From: Dioscorea cayenensis subsp. rotundata
Taxonomy: Eukaryota > Streptophyta > Magnoliopsida > Dioscoreales > Dioscoreaceae
DNA length: 64,000 bases
Direction: 5' to 3'
Assembly (NCBI RefSeq): GCF_009730915.1
Contig: NC_052488.1
Location: 23,411,868-23,475,867 of the forward strand
Below the pieces are notes generated by a model. It did not search any database. It was given only the letters and a program-made list of their open reading frames with translations, and was not told the origin of the DNA. The position numbers were made by a program, and so were the translations under genes. Every line of letters begins with the position of its first letter. Within the stretch, counting starts at the first letter, position 1. Positions 55,350 through 64,000 of the stretch are shown here, piece after piece.

Positions 55350-56512
55350 TGTTAGTTCCTCCGGTGTAGTTTATCGGTATTAGGTAACACTTAAGCACTC
55401 ATAGAAGTCTCACACAAACCAATAAAGAAAGAGCACACAAACAAACATAAGGAGACACACAACGTTGGTAACCCAGTTCGGCGTCCACTCGCCTACGTCG
55501 CGGGGGCGAGCCCGAGATAAACAATCCACTAAAAAGAGGTAAAAAAATAGATGAGTACAAACACTCATCACTCACACTCTCAACAATAAAGATCACTACC
55601 CTCCCTAGATTGTCTGGTGCTCACACACTCTACTCAAAGAGTTACTCAAGAGTCACACTTTACAATCTACGAGCAAGGTAGCTTATATAGACGTCTCAAC
55701 GTCCCAAATATAGCACATACCTCTTTTAGAATCTCCATGGCTACTAATTTAAAAACACTGCTAGAAATTAGTCATTGCAACTCCAGTTTGTAACATGAAT
55801 TTACAACATAGCCCTGATCGCGACTTGATCGAGTTACGTTACGTTGCGGACGACCTCAAGACCCATCAACCTCCCTGTCATGCTTAGTCCGAGTCGATGC
55901 GATCAAATCTCCCAATCCCGATCGCCGGGCAACTAGCCTACCTCCTCGGGTTCCTCATCACGCGATCCCTCGCAGAGGCGCACGTCTTTGTGCGTCTTCA
56001 CGAAACTTGCCAAACTTAGTCTTCAATCCACCTAAGTTTGGTCTTCAAAGATTCTCCAAACTTGATCTTCAATTCACCCAAGTTTGGTCCTCAAATTTCT
56101 GCAGTTAATAGACTTCAATGATTCTAATCAGGATTCTTCAAATCATATCTTCATTCACACCATGAATAGATCTTTTTAATTAAGCTCCACCATATTTAGT
56201 CTTCAATCAAATCACCTAAATATGGTCTCGATATGATCTTGTCTTCGAGTTGTAATGCATTCTCAAAAAAATAACTCCACCAAGATCTTTAAGATAAACT
56301 TCACCATGATCTTCAAGATATTTTGGCTCCAGTGTTGAGACTTACTAAAAAATAGCTCCACCAAGATCTTCAAGATGTTTGCCTTAGACTCCAAGTCTCG
56401 CTTCGCTATCACGTCTTTGTCAGCATCATCAATTATGCTTTATCACCTTATTTGCCACATCACTTGGTCTAGGTGTCAAATCATGCCAATAAATAGTGCG
56501 GTTGCACTAACA
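55350..56512 (-). mobile_element. Solo LTR of an LTR retrotransposon
   Basis: 1,163 bp with TG...CA ends (minus strand TGTTAGTGCAACCGC ... GGAACTAACA), flanked by a perfect 5-bp duplication GTTAT (55345-55349, 56513-56517). A TATATAAG box lies on the minus strand at about 55684-55692. No primer site or coding sequence is present. 55990-56370 repeats CAAACTT.GTCTTCAAT-type words several times. It likely arose by recombination between two LTRs of one element. Confidence 0.85.
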
Positions 56513-56517
56513 GTTAT

Positions 56518-57761
56518 TATTATTATTATTGTTGTTGTAATTTTTGGAGATTATGATAAAACACAAATCCATAGTTATCTAGTTATTAATTTGAATTAAA
56601 TTTGATTGCGGCACTTTAAGAAATAACTAAACTTAATTTTGGAGAAGTGTTGATATCACTATCAACAGTAGCACTAAATTAGGAGATAAGGACCTTCATT
56701 AAAAATTTAGTCTCATTAGACTTCACTTTGCCATTTGTAACAAATAAATAATTAGGAGACAAACAATAGAGATGCAGAATCATTGCCTAGTACCATAAGA
56801 AAATAAAAGAAAACGAAACCTTTAGATGAATAAACACAGTTTTTCATATTGATCTATGTAAAATTCATTTATATATAGGAGATTTGTTCTAACTTTTGAT
56901 CAGTCTACAACAATCACATTTATTCAACCTAGAAATATGCATAAACTACGATGAAATCCTAGAGTTGCATTTATACACAAATTATTAACATTTATCACCT
57001 GTTAAATTAGGTAATAAATAAGCACCAATAATGGCATAGAGACAAAGAATTAATCTTTTTCTATAAGTGTGATAGACATATAAATAAAAGTTAAGTGAAA
57101 TTATTGTTTTAAAAATATTGTACATTATAGATTGTCAATAAAAAAAATGAAAAATCACATCTACTATTTAAAACTATATATCTTATTGTCCGATGCCATA
57201 AATGTAAAAAGATCATAAGTGGTATGTTATATATATATATGGCCAATATATAAAAAAGTAAAAAAAAAAAAAAATTGCATCTACTCATCAAAACTATTTG
57301 TCTTATTGTCAGATATATTATTATCAGATATAATAAATGTGAGAGGACCATATGCATTAAATGTGAGAGGACCATATATATGTGAGGGGACCATAATTGA
57401 TATATTCTCTATATAATTAATATAAAAAGTAAAAAAAAATTTACATCCATCCATCAAAATTATTTATCTTATTGCAACAAGAAGGTGTGGATAAGTTTTC
57501 GTGATGTTTCTCATTTACTTTTCACAAAGGGAAGCATATTTTACCGATAACAAGGTCGGTGCTACTTGCTATATCAGCTATGTGAACTTAATTACGCTTC
57601 ATATGATAAGACTTTAAAGGGTTTTAACTTTTAAGGTCGAGTAAAATTCATATCCGATAACCTCAGCGTTAATAAACACTACACACCACCAATTAAGAAA
57701 AGTAAAGGATAAGTTGGGCATTTTCTTAAAGCCAAGAAAGTTCTCTTCTTGAGTGTCTATC
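56518..57761. other. Upstream region of the 57.8-kb lectin with repeated modules
   Basis: 56850-57130 is a direct copy of the 44312/51815 repeat, and 57150-57480 holds three or more inverted flank modules (AAATGTGAGAGGACCATA repeated). 57500-57760 is the inverted counterpart of the 51.17-51.45 kb proximal promoter. No gene. Confidence 0.6.
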
Positions 57762-57769
57762 TATAAATA
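57762..57769 (+). promoter_or_regulatory. TATA box of the 57.8-kb lectin
   Basis: TATAAATA in GTCTATCTATAAATAGAGGC, 69 bp before the ATG chosen at 57831. An earlier in-frame ATG at 57789 would be at or before the expected transcription start. Confidence 0.75.
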
Positions 57770-57830
57770 GAGGCCAAAGGAAAGGGAAATGCATTCAAGT
57801 TGTAGTTCAGTGACTCCAGTCTACTACACA

Positions 57831-58370
57831 ATGGCTACCCCAAGAACATTTGCTTCCCTCTCCCTCACACTCGCCCTCGCCCTCGCCCTCGCTCTTCTCC
57901 TTGTGGTGGCTCCTCTTTGCTCTATGGCCGGCAACATACTTTACGGTAGTAATTCACTTGGGCCAGGGCAATCCCTGGCCTATGGGAGCTTTAAGCTTGT
58001 TATGAAGGAGGACTGCAACTTGGTGTTGTATGATATTTGCAACACCGTCTGGGCCACCAACACTAGTGGCCGTGGCACAAATTGCTACCTTGCTTTCAGG
58101 AGTAACGGCAATTTGGTAATTCAGAATAGCAACGGCCAAACCGTGTGGGCTACCAACCAAAGCGGGGGACAAGGCAACTACGTTTTCATCCTTCAGAAAG
58201 ATCGCAACCTCGCAGTTTATGGACCGGCAACATGGCAGACCAAAACTAGCTTGGCAGGCTCTGATGGTCTCCTCATTGACAGTAATGACACCATCTTTGG
58301 TGCTCTGCCTGCTAATAAAAACACCGAAGAAGCCAAGGCTACAAGGATTTCCATGGTCGTCGATAAGTGA
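57831..58370 (+). CDS. GNA-type lectin-like protein with degenerate mannose sites, plus strand
   Basis: 179 residues, no introns. The signal peptide (MATPRTFASLSLTLALALAL...) is lengthened by a CTCGCC repeat coding for Leu-Ala. The lectin domain has altered sugar motifs: KEDCNLVLY (Gln to Lys), RSNGNLVIQ (Gln to Arg, Asp to Asn, Tyr to Gln), QKDRNLAVY (Val to Ala, otherwise canonical). Conserved Cys are present, plus the extra Cys shared with the 50.6-kb gene (YDIC). The full C-terminal propeptide (TIFGALPANKNTEEAK) is kept. At most one site looks fit for mannose. The start at 57831 matches the paralogues; 57789 would add 14 residues ahead of a good signal peptide. Confidence 0.88.
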   Translation: MATPRTFASLSLTLALALALALLLVVAPLCSMAGNILYGSNSLGPGQSLAYGSFKLVMKEDCNLVLYDICNTVWATNTSGRGTNCYLAFRSNGNLVIQNSNGQTVWATNQSGGQGNYVFILQKDRNLAVYGPATWQTKTSLAGSDGLLIDSNDTIFGALPANKNTEEAKATRISMVVDK

Positions 58371-59315
58371 TGAGATCTTTGAATCTCACTGAACAATATA
58401 TATAATAAGCGCATACCATCGTAGTTCGGAATGCGCAGGGTTAATAATTTGTAATAATTAGCCGTGCTCTAATATATATATCTACAGCTAGCTTCAGTTT
58501 CTACTGTTGCCAGCAGCATGAAGTCCCTTTTTTCACTTCAAACATTGTTAAGGTAGGCCCACACATAACCCACAACAACAGCAGCATCATCATCATAATC
58601 ATAATAATAACAATAAGTAATTTTTACATTAACATTAATAAAAACCACAAATTCTTCACGGATTTTTATATTTTACAAACTTTATTTATTTTTTTTAAAT
58701 GGCGTCTGTCTCTATGACGCGTGAGATAGATTGCGATTTTTACCCGTGAGTTAATTTCTCCAACGAGGATCCAAAAAGCCTCGACACTCACGCACGCTAC
58801 AGCGAGACACTTTTATTTTGGGCTGCGTAACCACTTCAACCAAATGGCTTTGACTTTTATTTAAAAATTTGAAAAATAATTATTTTTAAAGATCTTTTAA
58901 AAATAGGATGCCAAACAACAACTACAAATGGATGACAATAATGCCCACATTGAGCTCTTTACTAAAGATTATATTTTATTTTCTTCACTTGGTAAAGCAT
59001 TGATTTCATTCTTTAATAGGAAAACTATGTCCATAATCCTATAAATTCCAATTGCATTAACTTTGGTCATAATTTTTTGACATTTTTATTTGGTCTAAAT
59101 ATAAGACTAAACAAATAGAAAAACATCATAAAGATATATAGACATAGATGGTCCCTACTCCCTAGTTATTTGTCTTTTTATGATAATTGATAAGTGGAAC
59201 TTGATGAAACCAACAATTCCAAAACAATTGGTAGTAAATGTCAGTCAGTCCACCACCAGTAAACCTGTTTCCTTCGTGAATTCTCCGCAAGAGCTATTAT
59301 ATTCTCTTTTGAGTA
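58371..59315. other. 3' flank of the 57.8-kb lectin and spacer
   Basis: 58390-58560 is homologous to the 3' flanks of the 41.5- and 50.6-kb lectins (TAATTAGCCGTGCTC, TTCAGTTTCTACTGTTGCCA). 58690-58800 resembles a degenerate small-transposon end. No gene seen. Confidence 0.5.
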
Positions 59316-59966
59316 TGTTTAAATTTAATTGTTCCAATTTATTGATCTTTGACATTGATGCATCCAATAAGACATTCATAGCTCTAAAAGACCAGTCTAG
59401 GTTGGACAAATAGACCCCCTTTAAATTAGGAGATGTGGATGTGAGACTTAAACAGGGACTTGCTAAAACATTCCAGAAATTAAGTTCAATTCTTATCTCT
59501 TCAACCATACATTAAAAATTGGATCAAGTGTGATAAAAGCTTATACTTCTGGAGGTATCGCACTCGGGATCCAAAACCAGCTTCAACCTTAATTAATTAC
59601 CTCAGCTGATCCCATCCCGGGCTGCAGGATCCCAATCCACGGGCTGGGGTTGAGACCAACTTTGCATCCAAAAACCACTCCACCGATCGCCACAACTTGA
59701 AGCTCTCCTGCTGCTGTTCCAATTACAATATCTCTTTCAATCAAACACTTCACCTCCCCATTTATCCACCTTCCATTAAAAAAATTCTAAAAAAATAGAA
59801 AGAATGAAAACACTCCAATTCTCGACGAGATCCAAAATTATCCGATCATCCAACCAAACTTTTTGGAACATTCCAAAGACAATATATATAGAGGTGTCAC
59901 AGGCTTGTTTTTAGGATTATGCAAATCATGGGTCTAAACCAAGGAAATAACAATATTTGTGACTAT
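59316..59966. repeat. Segment duplicated at 48318-49090
   Basis: Second copy of the segment described at 48318. The minus-strand open frame 59245-59508 covers the same unassigned peptide as in the other copy. Whether it ever was a gene is unclear. Confidence 0.8.
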
Positions 59967-60318
59967 ATCTGTGTTTATATGGTTTTCTTTTAATTCCTAA
60001 TTCCATTAGGAATTTATTATTAAAATAAAAATAATAATAAGATATTTAAAAATAAAAAAATGAATAAAAGAGAGGAAAAAGAGGGAGTTTAAAGTTTTAA
60101 AAAAAGAAATTTAAATTCAGAAGAAGAAGAAGTGATAAGAATTGGAAAAAAATTTTGAATTTAAATTTTAAAAAAAATTCACACGATTGAAGATTTTCTG
60201 GGGGTGTTGAGGATTTTTGGGGAAACAGATGCTAAAAAAGAAAAGAGAAAAAGAAGAACAGAAAAGGAAGAGGAAAGAGAATGTATATATATATATATAT
60301 ATATTCGTTTGAAGTTTA

Positions 60319-60362
<44 letters not shown>

Positions 60363-60895
60363 TAATAATAAAAAAAGGGAGGGAAATTCAAAAATAAATA
60401 AATAAATAAAAATAATAATAAATACAAAAAGGAGATTATGGATAGGGATCGAAAAATTTTGAATTCAAAAATTAAAAGGAAAAAGAAAATCTCCCGGAGT
60501 TGGAGATTCTTCGGGGTGTTGAGGATTTTCGGGATGAAAAAAAGGACAAGGGGGAGACTGAGGAAAAAAGAGGAAAAGGAAAAAAAAAACAAAAAAATAC
60601 AGAGAGCTCTAAAAAAAGTGGGAAGGAAAAAAGGAGAAAGGAGATGGAAGAAGAAAGGAAGGCAGGGAGAGTAGGAAGGTTTCTAATGAAGTTTAGACGT
60701 TTGACGAAAAAAAGAAAGTTCGAGAAAACAACGGATTATTTCGTACAAAGAAAAAAGGGTACAATATTTGTTTTTAATACTTCCCATCTAAATAATAAAA
60801 AGGGAAAAAATAATGAAGTGTCTTATTTTTTTGCATGATGAACATGATCATACATTTATATTCAACGGGCCCCCACTTTTTTTAATTTTTCTTTT
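59967..60895. other. Purine-rich low-complexity region
   Basis: Long runs of A and G with few pyrimidines on the plus strand, (TA)n at 60284-60304 and 60322-60359, and an internal imperfect duplication: GGGGTGTTGAGGATTTT at about 60201 and 60515. Open frames here are composition artefacts (Lys/Arg/Glu strings). Confidence 0.7.
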
Positions 60896-61083
60896 GAATG
60901 CATGTCATGCATGTATATGCTGCCCATGATCCATTTCTCATGCATTAAGAAGAAAAATGCAATGGGTCCCACCTTTTTGAATAATTTTGAATGCATGTCA
61001 TGCATGTATATGCTGCCCATGATCTATCTCTCATGCATTAAGAAGGAAAAAAATGCAATGGGTCCCACCATTTTGTGATTCTT
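60896..61083. repeat. 93-bp tandem duplication rich in CATGCA
   Basis: Copies start GAATGCATGTCATGCATG at 60896 and 60989. Each has several CATGCA/TGCATG (RY) words and ends GCAATGGGTCCCACC. Confidence 0.9.
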
Positions 61084-61257
61084 TCATGCATTAAAAAAAA
61101 ACACACATGCACGTACATGCATCATGATCCAGTTAGCATGAATCTCTTTTCTTCTCTCCCGGGTTTTCTCTCTCGTGCTCTCTCCCTCTCTCTCTTTTTC
61201 TCTCTCTTCTTTATTTTATCATTATCTTCTCCATAAAAACCCCGGATCTGATCGGCG

Positions 61258-61760
61258 ATGGGCGCCGCCAAGGTCAAGGGGAAGTGCGCTGTCGACCTCA
61301 GGATGGGTTCCATCACAAGGAACAAGGTTCAGAACAAGAATAAGTAATGCCGGTCTTTTTCCGGCGATTACCGAAGGAGACAACCGGTAACTGTACCAAC
61401 GTCCCTGTGTTCGTCAACACCTTGTACAACCTCGTCACCGACGTCTACGAGTGGGGATATGGGGCCAAAGCTTCCACTTTTCCTTTTCCATCCCTAACCT
61501 CTCACCGCGACGCTGTGCGCATCCATGAAAAAAACACGCCGACGATCTCATCAACGCGCATCCGGGCCTCAAAGTCCTCAACATTGAGTGCGAAGTCAGT
61601 GGTCTGATGCGTGCAGTCACAGCCCACCTCCGCGCCAACATCACAAGAACCATCATTAACGAGTACCAAGTTGCTCCTGTGTGCACTCACAACCAAAAAG
61701 CCGGTCTTGACTTAATCTGCGATCTGGTGTGCAACAGCCTCTTTTCGATGCCCTCCGTCT
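61258..61760 (+). pseudogene. SMT2: Sterol C-24 methyltransferase (SMT2-type) gene fragment, degenerate
   Basis: The readable sequence follows the N-terminal half of plant SMT2: KGKCAVDLRMGSIT, FFRRLPKE, VFVNTLYNLVTDVYEWG, SHRDAVRIHEK, GLMRAVTAH, INEYQVA, NQKAGLD, and FSMP at the end. SMT2 methylates 24-methylene lophenol with S-adenosylmethionine in the ER during sitosterol synthesis. Here a stop near 61345, frameshifts near 61350 and 61530, and loss of the SAM-binding motif (LDVGCGVGG-type is LNIECEVSG) rule out activity. The membrane anchor and the C-terminal half are missing. No introns appear, but SMT2 genes often have none. Confidence 0.8.
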
Positions 61761-61805
61761 TCTCTCTCTCTCCCTCACTGTGTTTGTGCCAGAAACCATT
61801 TTCAA

Positions 61806-62600
61806 TCGGTGATGGTTGTATGGCCTCATAGAGTCTATAAGAAGCTGTATATTCCTATAGAAGAGAACCCAGAATATAAGCTTCTCGGCTTTATTATTGA
61901 TCCTCGTGAGAACACTCAAAGGAGAATGGATAAGAAAATGGACGTTAGGATCCTTATCCGAAGTAAAGGTTCTGCAAAAGATGAGAGATTGAGAAAGTAC
62001 GAGAGGCCCGGTCTATGAAGAGAGACACAAGAGTTTGCATGTCTGTGTAGATGCAGAGGCACAGGATTCTTTGGGTGCATCTGTAAAGATGGTTGAGAGT
62101 CTCCTAATTCCTGTTGAAGATGAAGCTAATGAGTACAAGCATTCTAGGTTATTGGAGCTGGCTAAGTTGAGACAGAGAGTAATCTATGCAAAGAGTAACT
62201 AGGCCAATTCCTTGTGTGGTGTTTGTGAGGCTGGAGATGAAGGTGTGTCTCCATTCAAAAAGTCCTTCGCCTCCCTATTCCAAAGAGGCCATGCTAAGTC
62301 AGTATAGTGTTGAATTCTTTATTGGAAGAAAGACGGCAAGAATAAGAAAGTGATTGATAAGGTTAATAACCATGTTATTTCTCTTCCATGCACTGGGATG
62401 ATAGTAGACAGATAGAATAGTATTCATCATTTTGGTACGTGTGATCAAGGACAAACAAACAAGCTTTGAGCAGAGGATAATTGCATCCACTTTAAGTGCT
62501 ATTATACAAATGAATGGCTGCAAACTCGAAAGGAAGGCATTGTCTGTTCATGTTGCAGGCTACCTGCTTTTATTCTCACTAGCAGCTTACATATGGTTCT
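61806..62600 (+). pseudogene. SF1: Branchpoint-binding protein (SF1-type) gene fragment, degenerate
   Basis: A KH domain is readable at 61820-62190 (KKLYIPIEENPEYKLLGFII, then LHVCVDAEAQDSL, KMVESLLIPVEDEANEYK), a broken zinc knuckle (LCGVCEAGDEG) near 62215, and part of an RRM near 62430-62570 (VIKDKQT, IIQMNGCKLERKALSVHVAG). KH, knuckle, RRM is the order of plant SF1, which recognises the intron branchpoint in the spliceosome. The KH loop GPRG is DPRE here, and the reading frame breaks near 62018, 62199 and 62300. No intron interrupts the roughly 800 bp. Confidence 0.75.
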
Positions 62601-62639
62601 CCTTAGAGAGAACAATGATATTTTGTTTTGAAGAATAGA

Positions 62640-63060
62640 GGATGAGTTTATTGGTGAGGGGCATTTCTGGTAAAAAGAGGATGAGAGAAAAATGGTATAT
62701 ATATGAAGGGTGAGTAAAAAGAAAGATGGAAAAAATGAAAGAAGGATGTATATAATATGAAAGAGTGAGGAAAAAGAGAAGAGAGATATATGAAAAATGA
62801 AGGGTGAATTTGAAAAAAAAAGAGAGAAGACAAAAATATGGAAAAATGAAGGGTGAATTTAAAAAAAAAGAGAGAAGACAAAAATATGGAAAAAATGGAA
62901 GGGTGAATTTGAGAAAAAGAGAGAAGGAAAAATACTGAAAAACTGGAAGTGAGTAAAACGAGAGAAGAAAGGAAAAATATGGAAACGAAAGGATGTGGTT
63001 AAAAAAAGTAGAGAAAAATGAAAAAGTAAAGGATGAATTTGAGTGGGGGTATTTTTGGTG
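62640..63060. repeat. Purine-rich degenerate tandem repeat, about 50-60 bp units
   Basis: Units read GAAGGGTGAATTTGAAAAA, AGAGAGAAGACAAAAATATG, GGAAAAATG. At least five recognisable copies between 62690 and 63040, then GGGGGTATTTTTGGTGATTT. Confidence 0.75.
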
Positions 63061-63099
63061 ATTTTATTCTTTCGTAAGGCCTCCCTATATAAAAAATTT

Positions 63100-63690
63100 T
63101 ACTGAAATTTCTCTCATTCCACCACGAAGTCTCGTTTTTCTCAGAATGAATTTCTATGAAATTTCTCCATTCCACCACTAAAGCTTTTCTGTTTTTCTGG
63201 GTAACGAGAATCTTTATGAAATTTCTCCTCATTCCACCACGAAGCTTTTCGGCTTTTTCAGTAACGAGAATTTCTATGAAATTTCTCTCATTCCACCACG
63301 AAGTTTTCGACTTTTTCGTGAGAATCGAGACTCTCTATGAAATTTCTCTCATTCCACCTCAAGCTTTTGGCTTTCTGAGAATCGAAATTTTTCATGAAAT
63401 TTCTTTCTATTCCACCTCGAAGTCTTGACTTCCTAGGGGTAATCAGAAATTTTTCATGAAATTTCTCTCATTCCACCTCAAGTCTCGACTTCCTAGGGTA
63501 ACGAGAAATCATAAATTCTCTCATTCCACCTAAGCTTTTGCTTTTCTGTAGTAACTAGAAATTTTTCATGAAATTTCTCTCATTCCACTGGAGTCTCGAC
63601 TTTCTAGGGGTAACGAGTAAATTTTTCATAATTTTTCTAATTCCACCTCAAGTCTCGACACCTTTAGGGTAAGGAGAAATTTTTCATAAA
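63100..63690. repeat. Minisatellite of about ten 54-62 bp units
   Basis: Unit: TGAAATTTCTCTCATTCCAC, then (C)ACGAAGTCTCGACTT-type and GGTAACGAGAAATTTTTCA. TGAAATTTCT starts at 63103, 63157, 63217, 63277, 63338, 63395, 63457 and 63569; weaker units begin near 63511, 63628 and 63685. Open frames crossing it are repeat-derived. Confidence 0.9.
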
Positions 63691-64000
63691 GAAAAATCAA
63701 ACCATTTCTTCAAGCTCACTTTGAGGTCTTTCGACACTCACTCGAGTAAAAATGAAATGAAAAAGAAAAGTAAAAATTTCCTTTGAAGTGATAAAAAAAT
63801 GAATATAAAAATTCACAAAAAAATATCCTCGTCAACACTCATAAAAGAAGAGTCGACAAAGATTTTCTGAAACTCACTTTGACGTTTTTCGACACCACCG
63901 GAGTGAAAGGAGATGTAATAAAATGGAAAATCTTTTTCTTGAAATGAAAGGAAGAGTAAAAACTGAAAAATTTCACTGAGAGAAAAATGACTGATGAATA
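63691..64000. other. Sequence after the minisatellite, no gene seen
   Basis: A motif AACTCACTTTGA.GT followed by TTTCGACAC occurs at about 63714 and 63870 (about 155 bp apart), so a longer-period repeat may start here. It runs off the window. Confidence 0.4.

Noticed and set aside
57789..57830. Upstream ATG of the 57.8-kb lectin as the start
   Set aside because: It lies only 20 bp after the TATA box, before the likely transcription start, and would precede an already complete signal peptide.
60438..60838. Lys/Glu/Arg-rich open frames
   Set aside because: Pure product of purine-rich low-complexity DNA.
63156..63428. A 90-codon frame with repeated MKFL-type peptides
   Set aside because: Translation of the 60-bp minisatellite; no start context and the frame ends within the array.

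Overview
This is nuclear DNA from a flowering plant, almost certainly a monocot. It is AT-rich and gene-poor, full of nested retrotransposons and small DNA transposons. The only host genes I can recognise as plausibly working are monocot mannose-binding (GNA/B-type) lectins. No species can be named from the sequence; the lectin type would fit Dioscorea, an orchid or another non-grass monocot, but that is a guess.

Layout. 1-3164: right-hand part of what looks like a Mutator-like (MULE) element, GC-rich inside, with two arrays of helically spaced 21-bp repeats. 4175-11757: a GNA lectin gene cut in two by a 6.5-kb Ty1/copia element (4491-11026). 11771-17976: a nearly full-length but broken L1-type LINE. 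18-20.9 kb: AT-rich spacer, microsatellites and a short CACTA-like element. 20981-26251: a very young Ty1/copia element whose two LTRs are almost identical. 26509-27051: a frameshifted lectin pseudogene. 28473-33106: a second LINE of another lineage, minus strand. 35706-36233: an intact lectin. 36.4-41.4 kb: spacer with a third 21-bp array, a 348-bp tandem duplication and a possible inverted-repeat element. 41450-54.5 kb: two copies of a lectin-containing segment (41.2-48.15 kb and 50.4-54.5 kb), one with a dead lectin, the other with an open one. They differ by a LINE, a SINE, a MITE and a truncated copia insertion. 55350-56512: a solo LTR. 57831-58370: an intact lectin on the plus strand. 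61258-62600: degenerate pieces of a sterol methyltransferase (SMT2-like) gene and a branchpoint-binding (SF1-like) gene side by side. 62.6-63.7 kb: two minisatellite-like arrays.

Seven lectin loci can be seen: three open (35706, 50628, 57831), three broken (4254/11325, 26509, 41450) and one short relic (48151). The minus-strand loci share blocks of upstream sequence, a TATA box about 40-60 bp before the ATG, and a CACGTG or CACATG hexamer about 200 bp before it. The lectins fall into two types. One keeps all three QxDxNxVxY mannose-binding motifs (35706 and the interrupted 4254 gene). The other has lost key residues and gained a cysteine (41450, 50628, 57831). The window therefore shows birth, death and divergence of a lectin family in step with transposon traffic. 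I found no RNA genes and no CRISPR; nothing suggests an operon-like system.
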